Shown here piece after piece: positions 27,534 through 42,567 of a DNA stretch of 64,000 bases. The stretch is taken from contig JAJFZO010000609.1 of the NCBI GenBank assembly GCA_021397835.1, positions 8,930,001-8,994,000 on the forward strand. Reading direction: 5' to 3'. The position numbers were made by a program, and so were the translations under genes. Origin of the DNA: Moringa oleifera. Its lineage: Eukaryota; Streptophyta; Magnoliopsida; Brassicales; Moringaceae. Under the pieces are notes generated by a model. The model did not search any database and had not been told where the DNA came from. It saw nothing but the letters and a program-made list of their open reading frames with translations. Numbering within the stretch: position 1 is the first letter of the stretch; every line of letters starts with the position of its first letter.

Positions 27534-28020
27534 TATATACACTTTAATATTTCTTATATATTTCTGATCAAATTTTTGTATTTGAAAACTGACAAATTAA
27601 ATTTTGATTTATCAATTTGAACCAAATATACAAATTGAATATCTTATTCAACAAATTTTATATTTGAATTTTTTCATAAATATAAAAAAATTTAAGATAT
27701 CATCACAAAAATTTTAAAATTTTTTCAATACTATATATATATATATATATAAGCTTCTAATGTTAAAAATTTGAAAATTTATAAAAATAAAAAAGTCTTC
27801 AATAAAAAATTATTTAAATCAATAAAGTGAATCGGAAATAAAGTGAATAATTTATTTGAATTATTTTGGAGGTATTTCATCAATCAATATATCCTTAATT
27901 TTTTTAAAACCATTTGAGGTATGTAAGAATTTGAATTAAATTGATAGATTAAGTTTTATTATTATTTTTTAAATATGAGGATTCTATTGATAATATTAAA
28001 TGAATATTAAAGTTTTATAT
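27534..28020. mobile_element. Inverted-repeat element (MITE-like), copy D
   Basis: Starts near CACTTTAATATTT and ends near AATATTAAAGTTTTATAT, which are inverted copies of each other. Inside the left end is the family core (TCAAATTTTTGTATTTGAAA, then AAATTAAATTTTGATTTATC), answered on the right by GATAGATTAAGTTTTATT and a TTTTTTAAATATGAGG-type word. Length is about 487 bp, nearly the same as copy C. A (TA)n tract interrupts the interior at 27732. Confidence 0.55.
27732..27752. repeat. (TA)n microsatellite inside MITE-like copy D
   Basis: About ten TA units within the AT-rich interior of the inverted-repeat element. Confidence 0.85.
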
Positions 28021-28693
28021 ATTTTTTAATAAATACAATAAAATTTAATTAATTCTCTTTGAAACTAAATATTAAGAGGCCTTAAATGAAGATGATTTTT
28101 GATAGTTCAAGAATAACACTAAATAATGCAAAACAAAATCAAAAGAAAAGCCCAAATTTTTTTGACCTTACTATGATAAGGAGGTATCTACATTAACATG
28201 AAATTCAAAAAAAGTCAGACATTGATGAGCCAAACCAATAGAAATTTGAACTCACTGTCTTGCATACAAATAATTATACAAGCCAAGCCAGGAACTAAGT
28301 TCATGCATGCATCTTCATCAGACCCTGCATTAAACATAGAAGGTAAGAATCTTTAATGTCACCCAAAAAAAGAAGAAAATCTCTATCTTCCAAGATCATT
28401 CAATCCTTAGATAAAAGGAAATCTGATCCAAATGATTCGTAATGGCTTAGGGTAATAGGGATATCGTTCGTGACAAAAAAAAAAAAAAAATCGCTCTTTA
28501 CAGTAATGTAAATTTTCTTTTTAAATTTTTATTTGATGTGAAATTATTTTCAAAAAATCATTTTTACAAGTATTAAAAAAGAAAATTTTACATCAAACTA
28601 GAGGCATAAGAAAAAATATTGACTTAATAAATGCAAAGAATTCTTTTACTTGACATACTAGTTCTGAAACAACAGGAAGAGTATGCTGGAAAC

Positions 28694-29226
28694 TTACTGT
28701 TGAAACTCTACGTTGACTGCAGTAGCTGAGGGATGAGCGATGGCGGCGAAGGCTGACTCTGATAAAACGAAGGTGGTGCCGGTCGCAGACGGTGCAGAGC
28801 CAGCTGCGGGAGCATATTCAACAATCCTGACCTGAATAATCTGGTCAGGATCACAGGTACCGAGCTCTGCGGCGCTGATACACCGCACCATGTATTGTCT
28901 TCCACATGAGGCCCCATTGTCCCATATGGCGTCTCCGGCCGCTGCAAACAGGTAGCTCGACGGAAACTGAGACTGGTCGTTGCCGTAGCAAGTCGTCGCT
29001 ATATACATCAAGTACAAGAAAAGGAAATGAGATCAAGTCCTGCTATATATGCCCAGCGGAAGTTAAAGAGAATGTAAGGATTTTGTTGATTAGTCTTACG
29101 TAGATACGGGGGGCTGTATTGAGCAGCAGTGCCGACGTCGCCGTGAGAGGAAGGGAGAAAGTTTGAGACCGTGAAGAAGAAGACGAGCCGCAGGCATTGA
29201 TGAAGGAGGTGCTGGGTTGTGGGCAT
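28694..29226 (-). CDS. EG45-like / plant natriuretic peptide-like secreted protein
   Basis: 143-aa protein from two minus-strand exons (29100-29226, 28694-28998) joined in the family's usual place, giving SPPYLPTTCYGND across the junction. The N-terminus has a hydrophobic run (CLRLVFFFTVSNFL, about 11-24) consistent with a signal peptide. The rest is a single expansin-like double-psi barrel: AAAGDAIWDNGASCGRQYMV, VRCISAA, then VRIVEYAPAAGSAP and a C-terminal SAFAAIAHPSATAVNVEFQQ. Relatives are apoplastic proteins linked to water and ion balance and stress (PNP-A, citrus blight-associated p12). It lacks the usual CP..GC cysteine pair after the VDY/VEY motif, leaving four cysteines in the mature part. 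It has no expansin cellulose-binding domain. Start chosen at the ATG giving the signal peptide. Confidence 0.85.
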
Positions 29227-29438
29227 CGTTGGTAGAGCATCAGAGGAGCTTTCTCCTTATGCCATAAACAAATGAAACTGTTGTTGTAGTCTCTTGCTGT
29301 TCTTCTTCCCGTTTTGTAATCAACGGATAAAAAAGAAAACTCAGATGTTGAAGAGATTGACAAGTTGAAACGGACAAAGACGGCTCTAATAGTAATATCA
29401 TGAATTAGAATTGTCAAAGCCAGCTCATCACGCGGATT

Positions 29439-29459
29439 CTCTCTCTCTCTCTCTCTCTC
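29439..29459 (-). repeat. (GA)n tract upstream of the EG45-like gene
   Basis: CT repeats on the plus strand, read as (GA)n on the coding strand about 215 bp above the start codon, probably in the promoter or leader. Confidence 0.8.
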
Positions 29460-29469
29460 GCTTTCTCCT

Positions 29470-29875
29470 TGCCGTCCCATCGTGTGCAGTTTTTTAATAG
29501 AGACAGAGAAAGCTTTTGTTTTTGTATTATTGTTGAGTAGAATATTTTGTTAATGAAACCGGTCAGACATTAACATATGGATCAAAATTGATTGGACACA
29601 ATTATCCACAAGTTTAGTCAAGTTTTTAGAAATCATTTATTGATTTTTTTAAAAAAATTTTTTGCTGCCGCAGCAAGAAGAGCGTAAAAGGCAAAGTCAA
29701 CATAGGTATGTTGAATATGTTTAAAATGTCTCTAAAATTTTGGATCTTTTTGATAAGAGACTCTGGGATCATCTTCAGTATTTTATTTATGAAACTTTTT
29801 AATGCTGAACCACTTTCATTTTGTTAGAATCCCAGATAAAACACATGGGAGAACTCTAGAAAAGGTGCTTTTTCT

Positions 29876-29906
<31 letters not shown>

Positions 29907-30879
29907 GGGTCGGGGCTGCTTTACTATATTAAACAGCTTAGCTTATTTCAAGCTCAGCTCTGTAAATGACTGTAAAGGCTTTTATTTAAGACTTACCTGC
30001 TAAGGCCAAGTTAGCCGCTGAAAAAGGGAACACCCATCTTTTACTTTGCAACTGGGAGTGTTGGATGGTCTACGTTCATGCCACTAAAATGATAAAATAT
30101 GGAGGATATAGCCATGATGATTCCCCATGATTCCCATGATTCTCTAGCAGTTTAACAGTGGCAGTTCAGTGCCATTTTGACAATTGAACCCAGTCATTGT
30201 TCCTATTTCACACGGATAAGGCATGTGCACTTTTCCATGCAAACATTTATTGCATAAAAATGTCACAATATCAGACAGCCCCATAGCTCAGAGAAGAAAG
30301 GTACCAAACCACAATTGTCAGTCTGAAAGCTTTCCGAGTTGCAGATAAAGCTAGTCAACAATACCAACCTAAGATGTTCAGAGCAGTTGTGTGGTAGCTT
30401 GGGACTGATTAGACTTGCACCAAGCAGGTTTCCCACTTACCCACGGCCCCCCTTCCTGGCTGTGTGATACCTACCAATTACCTTCTGTGACCAATGTGCC
30501 TCACAGCAAGTCTACTCAGTTAACAGACTTGGGTTAGGTTTTGCCCCACCAGTGTCGCTGAATCTGACCTTACCTCCCATGTGGGGGGCCATGTCATTAG
30601 CAACTAGGTGGAGAGACCTTGCCTCATTTGCAGTTTCCACTTTCATATGAATTAATAGCAACATTCTCTGATCTGAAATTACAATCAAGGTACAAACCAG
30701 GTTTCGTTCCCATAAAAACATAGGCTCTCTACTCACAGGTCTAGAAAAGGTTGCAGGCACCCATATGCCAGGCAAGGCAAAAAGCCTGCTGCTGTTAATT
30801 TTGATGCAACAATTGTAAAGCTTAAGATATATGGCCTGCCTGTTCCTCTTTCATAAAAGAAAAAACAAAACGATGTAGA
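29470..30879. other. Spacer between EG45-like promoter and RPT6 3' end
   Basis: About 1.4 kb with moderate composition. It holds the EG45-like upstream region, a T11-G24 homopolymer pair at 29875-29909 and the RPT6 3'UTR. A minus-strand frame of 87 codons (30512-30775) has no recognisable domain. No RNA gene was seen. Confidence 0.5.
29886..29909. repeat. Poly-G tract (24 G)
   Basis: An uninterrupted run of 24 G directly after 11 T, followed by TCGGGG. Such runs can form G-quadruplexes, but they are also a place where assemblers and basecallers miscount. Confidence 0.85.
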
Positions 30880-35853
<4,974 letters not shown>

Positions 35854-37658
35854 TGCTGTGATTTCCGATCGAAAGCGAAGAACAGACTCTCGGGTTATGG
35901 AGCAGAACAGAATGATATATGTTTCTTTGAGATCAAGTTAACAAGCAGATCAAGTTAATAAGCAATAGGAGAGAAATGAAACTACTTTAGGCACTGATTT
36001 TTGAGGTCGGTCCTGGTGGGTTTTATATGGCCTTAACTGAAATGTGCTCCGGCTTCCCCGTGGAAGTTTTGATTATTGGGCCTCAGGTGGTTTGTTGAAA
36101 TTGCTTAGGCCTAGATTCGGGTTCTCTCGTTTCGCTTTGTAATCAAGCCCGGCCCAAATACACATAAAATAAATATATATTTTACACTTTATTTCAAATT
36201 AATATTTTAATTTTAAATAATTTTTAAATCACAAGTTATTTATTATAATTTTTTAAAAATTTTAATGATAAAATTATTTTAAATCCTTACATAAACTTTA
36301 AAAGTTTTTATGATGACATTTTAAATATGTTTTTATATTTGTAAAAAATTTTAAATCAAAATTTATGTTACAAATTTTTTTAATTTAAATATTCTTAATT
36401 TTTACATTTTTAAATGAAATTTGATTGGATTATTTTAAATAAAAATTATTTTAAACCATAAAGTTTGTACTCTTTCTCTAATTAAATCATAACTTTTAAA
36501 ACGTTTCTAAATAAATATTTATTTATTAATTTTATTTAAATTATATTTTGATAAAAATAATTATTAAAAATTAAAAATATTTAATAAATTATTCAAAAAA
36601 AATTTACACTTCATTTCGATTTTATTTTTCAAATTTAAATAATTTTTGACTAATGAGTATTTTTTAAAAATTTTAAAATTTTTGATTGTATACATTTTTT
36701 AAAAATACTTTCAGCACTCAAAAAATTTCAATTTTTTTATGATGGTACTTAAAATATTTATTTATTTATAAAAACATGAACTTAAAATTTATTATAAAAT
36801 ATTTCTAATTTAAATATCTTTAATTTTTAATTTAAATTTTTATGATGATATCTTAGATATTAAGATTTTTTAAAAATATTTTAGAAGTTAAAATTTAATG
36901 AGAGAGAAAGAAAAAAAGCAAGGTTTTTTCAATGGTATTTATCTAATTATTTTTCATTCATTAAAATTTTAATGATATTTATTTTAAACATAAATGATCT
37001 TAAAATTTATATTTTCTTAATTAAATTAAGAAAAAGGCAGGTAGGTTTGCTATTTGGGCCGTTACCATCTAAGGAGAAAACCCACCAAAATATTGGGCAG
37101 AAGGCACAGCGAGTGGGGAATCAATGTGACAAAATTAAAGAATCTTCTTTTTGCCGTTTTCTTTATATTAAAAAAAAAAAGAGAACCATCCCAGGAGTCA
37201 GCATCTGAGGAGTCAAGAAGTGTATATGAGGAGATACAGAGCCAGCATCGTCTTGCGCCTGGCCCTGGTTTCGTAGCTCTGTTCTTCTTCTGACACATTT
37301 CCTTCAATTTTCTGAAGAAGAATTTTGCAAAATTTTCAATTTTCCTTGGAGCTTAGGGTTAGGAGGTGTGGATCCACGCAATCCAAGAAGAAAGAAAAGA
37401 AAAGAACTTGGCGTCTCCCACCTGTTTCAGATACCGCCATTTCTGTGCTCTGTAATCTAATGCACGCGCACTCTGTTTACATCACAGAAAAATATAAAGC
37501 TTTTGTTATTTTACTAATCGGTTATCCCCTATAATTGTTAGCTTTCTAATTTTGCATTCATTTGTGGGGTTCGTTGTTTTTGGATCTTTGTACTACTAAA
37601 AATCACTAAAAGAAAAGAAGAATTTGTTTTAGTTAGTTTTATTTGTAGCGACTAAGCC
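35854..37658. other. Divergent intergenic region between RPT6 and STRAP
   Basis: RPT6 is transcribed leftward and STRAP rightward, so this 1.8 kb holds both promoters. The middle (about 36160-37030) is very AT-rich and includes two similar segments beginning TTTACACTT[T/C]ATTTC at about 36181 and 36603, probably decayed inverted-repeat element copies. The STRAP-proximal 450 bp has gene-like composition and contains a telo-box. No exon of a separate gene was recognised; short frames near 37054-37307 lack family features. Confidence 0.5.
37353..37363 (+). promoter_or_regulatory. Telo-box in STRAP promoter or leader
   Basis: TTAGGGTTAGG about 300 bp above the STRAP start codon. Together with the telo-boxes at the 5' ends of RPT6 and the RING-CH gene this makes three such sites at 5' ends in the window. 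Confidence 0.4.
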
Positions 37659-40600
37659 ATGGAAAAGAAAAGAGCGGCGGTTCCACTTGTGTGCCATGGC
37701 CACTCCAGGCCCGTCGTAGATCTCTTTTACAGCCCAATCACTCCCGATGGCTTCTTCCTCATCAGCGCCAGCAAGGGTACGCTTTTTCTATTGGTTATCT
37801 CTCGATCTCTTGTTCGAAATCCAAAAACATGGTTTTTGTTCTATTTATTTTGTTCACTAACCCATCTAAGTTGATGTATCTGGGTGATGTATTTTTAACC
37901 TTTGAGGAATTATGTTGTGCTAATTTCTGCCTGCGGCGGCATTGCTCCAAAATTGAGAGCTTTGATTAGTGTAACATTTATTCAGTTTGAGTTGCTTAGT
38001 GCTTTTGTGGCTAAAGTGTTGGCTATAGTTAATTGTTTGTTCTTGCTAATAGTGAACCATCAAGTCTTCTATGTAGAACTTTGTAGACATCGGTGTGATG
38101 ACATTTTAGCTGCAGAATAGTAAAGCTTATATTGTTTGAGGAATCTTTTACATATACATGCTAGCTAAGGTTTAGTTGAAGTTTATATTATTTATTTTTT
38201 TCTCATTCTACTAATTGTAGGTTACTACTTTGTATTGTCAATTACGGCATCAATGAGCAAGAAGTAATAGAATGTAAACTACTCAACATCTATGGAAGCA
38301 CATTCTTAGGGGCAGATAATTATAGTTATCTGTAGTAATCCAATAATTCCTTCCCCTCAGATTCCAGTCCCATGCTGAGAAATGGAGAGACTGGAGATTG
38401 GATAGGGACCTTTGAGGGACATAAAGGTGCAGTATGGAGTTGCTGCTTGGATACGAATGCTTTGCGTGCTGCGACTGGTTCTGCTGACTTTTCTGCGTAT
38501 GTACTTGGCCTTTTGTTATCTTTTTTCCTTTCTCTTTTTTCCTCATGCTGCTTGACATCATTGGACAGGGGCTTTCCAATTCATTGGTCATGATACTTTG
38601 CAAATTCAGCAATCATGCTTTCTTATAATTTCCAATAACTCCCGGACGCTTAAATACTTTTCATTTAGGGTTCACTTCACATTGTATACCATATTATGTT
38701 TGTCCACATTGCTTCATATGATATATCATGTGTGTGCCTGTTTGTGTACCCCTTAATTTTTTTCAGATTCATGAGGCCATGACTGGCTGTAGCACTTGCA
38801 TAAGAATGATTTTCTCCAGATAGCAAATCATTCAATCATTTCTTCTAGACGAAGAAGTAGCTAAGAAGCTTGTCCTCAACGTTCGATGCATTATAAATTA
38901 TGAGTTTTTTGCATCATTTTTTAGTACAATTTCTGTTAGTGATCTTACGTAACTTATATGTTAAAGCAGAAGGCTTTTTACCATAAGTACTTACAGCTTA
39001 TCTTTTTTAAAAAGTCCTGCCAGCCTGCTGGTATAAGTTATGTACATGTATTTAGATGTTTCTAATACTTAAATTGTTCTTCTTCCTTCTTACATTCCTT
39101 CTCTCCATTCAGACTCACATAGACATGCAACGGAACTGTTTAAAGATACTCACTTATTGTCTTTCCTACGGGGAAACCATTTTCTTACTTTTAGCGAGGA
39201 AAGTGTTCTTTCTTTTTTCATGGTCTCACCAAACCAGCTTTCATCTATTGGCTCTTGGGCAATTAGAGCCTGAACATGATGGCCTTATTGATTTCTGATT
39301 CACATCATATTTGTGTGTTACAAATATGTCAAAACTTGTAGGTACAATAGGGTTTTGATGTAAAATTAAATAATAGTTGAGCTAAGGACTATATGTATTT
39401 GCTTTTTTATTATAAGTTTGTTTTTGTTGGTGGCTGGAAGCACTTGTTAGTGAGTGTCATACATGCTAATTATCAGTTGCCCGTTTTCCATGCTTGATAT
39501 GACAATAAGTGATGGTTTTCATTGTCATAATTTTAAAAGGAATTATTGTTCATGGATGAAAGGTTGACATGACATTTGCACTCACATGCAGGAAAGTATG
39601 GGATGCAATAACGGGGAATGAGCTGCACTCATTTGAACACAAGCACATTGTTCGAGCCTGTGCTTTTTCGGAGGTAAAAGTTGCTTTCTAATCTTTTATG
39701 TTTTGTAACTCAAGTGGATGTAGCCTAGTGGTTAGAGTGAGCAGGGCTGTAAAGGCCTGAGTTCAATTCTCCATTGAAGCACTACCTTGCCAAGGGATGG
39801 AGGGTTCTTCTGGCTCTTTCCCAAATCCTAGTCAATGGGGCCCTGAGTTAAAATGTGGAGGGAATATTGTTGAATGCCATAGTTTTTTAAAAAATATATC
39901 TCTTATGTTTTGTAGGGCCGTTATATAGAAAGTAAGAGGTTGTAACATGTTTAATGACACATGCGGCTTTCAATGTACTTTCAATTGATTTTATATAAAA
40001 TGTACTTTCAGTTGAGCACTCCAAGTAAAGTATTATGGTGAAGTTGTGGAAAGATTGAGCAAGTTTAGCTAATTTGGTTTGTTGTGCTACAATATTTCGA
40101 GCTCTACACTATCTTGAACCTTTATTCTCAAAGGGTCTGGCTGGGCACATATTTTCCGTTGATTATAATACCATGCACAAGCTGAGTTGCTGCATAAATA
40201 TAATCTGGTTGTTTTAGCAGCCACAGTTGATGATATACAAACTGAGTTATTTACTTGAGCATTTGATCCAATCAACCAGTCAGTATTTATTGTTATGGTG
40301 AATGTATATGTTGCATGATTTTGTCATTTTTTTTAAGTTTATTTTGGGTAGATAGATATTTGCTGAAACCGCATTTTCATTCATATTATTTTTGTTAATT
40401 GGGTACAGGATACACACCTTCTACTCACCGGAGGAATGGAGAAGGTCCTCCGCATATTTGATTTGAATCGACCAGATGCACCTCCTAGAGAAGTGGATAA
40501 ATCTCCTGGGTCTGTCAGAACTGTTGCATGGCTCCATGGTGATCAGACGATACTAAGCACTTGCACTGACATGGCAGGTGTCAGGTATACTTCTGCTAAA

Positions 40601-41582
40601 ATCATGTGCAAAGTTACTTCCCTACAGAATTCACAGCATAGCGAGCTCTATGGAAGTCATTGTGATTGCATCTTAGGACATGAGTCTGGGGAAATAGGAA
40701 CATTCTGTTTTGAGGGCTCAAGAAATCAAATAAATAAAACAAAGAGAAACCTCATTGAATTTCACTTTTCTATAAATATGTTTACAGATTATGGGATGTA
40801 AGAAGTGGTAAAATAGTGCAAACACTTGAGACCAATTCATCAGTTACCAGCGCTGAAGTGAGCCAAGACGGTCGTTATATCACAACTGTAGATGGGTGTT
40901 CTGTGAAGTTCTGGGATGCAAACCAGTAAGTCTAAATTGATCTTTTTCAATGAGCCAGCACATCGCTTGCATCATTTGTTCATAGTTAACCCTTACTTTT
41001 CTCCAGTTTCGGCCTTGTGAAGAGCTATAACATGCCATGCACAGTGGAATCAGCTTCCTTAGAGCCAACATATGGGAATAAGTTCATTGCTGGAGGTGAA
41101 GATATGTGGGTTCATGTTTTTGATTTCCATACGGGTGATGAGCTAGGTATGTGCTTGATGTCATCAAAAGTATTTTCTGTAACATTTTTCCTTGTGATCC
41201 TTAAATCAGACAGTCTTAATCATGTGTTCTCACTTTAGTTGCTTTAAGGTTAGAATCTCAGATTTTGTTTAGCATCTACAATTGTCATTCGATTAAAACT
41301 AACTAATATCTTCATGCAGCCTGCAATAAGGGTCACCATGGTCCTGTACATTGTGTGCGTTTCTCACCAGGAGGGGAATCATATGCTTCGGGGTCTGAGG
41401 ATGGAACCATTAGGATATGGCAGACAGGTCCTCAGACACATGATAGCACAGATACCTTCACAGCAAATGGGTCGATTGGAAGGGTGAAGGTGACTGCAGA
41501 TGAGGTTTCACGCAAGGTTGAAGGCTTCCGCATAGCAGATGAAGGGAAGATCAGAGAGAAGGAACCAGTAACAAATGAATGA
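37659..41582 (+). CDS. STRAP-type WD40-repeat protein
   Basis: 350-aa seven-bladed WD40 protein, close to serine/threonine kinase receptor-associated protein (STRAP/UNRIP). In animals this is an SMN-complex and TGF-beta adaptor; plant versions are ubiquitously expressed scaffold proteins. Exons: 37659-37776, 38361-38496, 39592-39673, 40409-40584, 40788-40925, 41007-41146 and 41320-41582; the frame closes at every junction. Seen: [127 protein letters not shown] and [20 protein letters not shown] followed by [13 protein letters not shown]. Intron 3 carries a SINE. The C-terminal tail after the last blade is short and charged. Confidence 0.93.
39692..39914 (+). mobile_element. tRNA-derived SINE in STRAP intron 3, with target-site duplications
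   Basis: The head carries a Pol III A box (TAGCCTAGTGG, 39721-39731) and a B box (GAGTTCAATTCTCC, 39760-39773) about 30 bp apart, as in tRNA-derived SINEs. The body of about 190 bp ends in a T6-A6 tail near 39882-39895. It is flanked by direct repeats TCTTTTATGTTTTGTA (39692-39707) and TCTCTTATGTTTTGTA (39899-39914), 15 of 16 identical. No acceptor stem is formed, so it is not a working tRNA gene. Confidence 0.8.
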
Positions 41583-42469
41583 GCCATGTATCCAATAAGA
41601 GCACTGGTTTTTTCCCGGCACAAAAATGAATCTGGTAGATAAATTGCTTATTTATTACAGGGATAGACTAGACTGATACAGTTTATAGGTTGCGGTGCAT
41701 TCAGTGGCTATAGACTTTGACCAAATGTTTTGTGTTAAGTTTCCTCTGATTACCTCTAGACTTGAATTATGAACCTCAATACCATAGCTAGATCAGTGCT
41801 TATGGGGGAGGATGACAATGCAGAGATGTCTGAGTTGGGATTAAGCTCCATATAAAGTTACAATTGCCTTATACTGCTGCATGATTTCTTATCAGAATCA
41901 TCTGGTTTATACAAATTTTAACTTGGTAAAAAAAATATTTTTAGTTTGACTAAAATAAAAATCTGGAAAATTTTCAAAAATATTAGTTATACAAATATCT
42001 TAGCACAACAGTCAGTGACATCTACCTGAAAAGGTCATCTTCAGTTGTTCACACAGCATACATGGAAGTTGGTAACAATAGGGTCCCAAACCTCAATGAG
42101 AAAAGAACAATAAGCTTGTAGTTGCAGGCTTAAGTGTCTTCAGGTTTATGGAAAAGAAAGGGGACAGGGAAAAGCTGTGTGTTGCCGCAGAATTTCCACT
42201 ATACTACAGAAAAAAGAACTGAAGGCTTGAGAGTGAAGCCCTCAGTGTCCAGTTTTGTCTACTGGAAGAAGTAAATAAGCCACTGGGTCAAACTGCAGAG
42301 TCTTACGAACTTCGATGAGTCAACTCAGCGACTTCTACTTTTCTATCTTATTATAATCAATTGTTAAAAAAAGGCCAAACAGCGGCAATTTCACAGAAAT
42401 ATAAGGGCTACTTTAGTAACGGCACGCCAGATAAGTAACCCCTCCAAGCCTCCGCCCGATCCATTTCGA
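41583..42469. other. STRAP 3' region and H2A.Z promoter
   Basis: Same-strand spacer of about 0.9 kb. The first half should be STRAP 3'UTR and terminator; the second half, of mixed composition, is the H2A.Z promoter leading into a CT-rich leader. No other exon or repeat was recognised. Confidence 0.5.
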
Positions 42470-42530
42470 TCTCTCTCTCTCTCTCCCTCTATCCCTCTCT
42501 GTTTCTCTGTCTCCTTGTCTTCCAGTTCCC
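42470..42530 (+). promoter_or_regulatory. CT-rich leader of H2A.Z
   Basis: A perfect (CT)n run at 42470-42486 continues as imperfect CT-rich sequence to about 42520, just above the H2A.Z start codon. CT-rich tracts near the start site are common in plant core promoters and 5'UTRs. Confidence 0.5.
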
Positions 42531-42567
42531 TGTGCCTGGTTGTGTTGGGTCTTCTTGGCGGGAAAAG

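Larger units (their letters stand above)
24620..28693. other. AT-rich intergenic DNA between RING-CH and EG45-like genes
   Basis: Four kilobases without a recognisable gene. The first 150 bp is probably RING-CH promoter. Contents: an (AGT)n run at 25352-25369; a short direct repeat of about 16 bp at about 25465 and 25506 (TTCCTAYCATTCACAT); two inverted-repeat elements; (TA)n tracts at 26554-26577 and 27732-27752; and several A or T homopolymers. From about 28080 composition is less extreme, but I see no exon. Confidence 0.6.

Noticed and set aside
28441..28470. Homing-endonuclease-like word (TAGGGTAATAGGGAT)
   Set aside because: Only the letter groups resemble an I-SceI site; order and length do not match and there is no associated element.
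30512..30775. 87-codon minus-strand ORF downstream of RPT6
   Set aside because: No family features; lies where the RPT6 3'UTR is expected.
39715..39790. Possible functional tRNA gene
   Set aside because: A and B boxes are present but no acceptor stem or proper anticodon arm forms, and flanking direct repeats show it is the head of a SINE.
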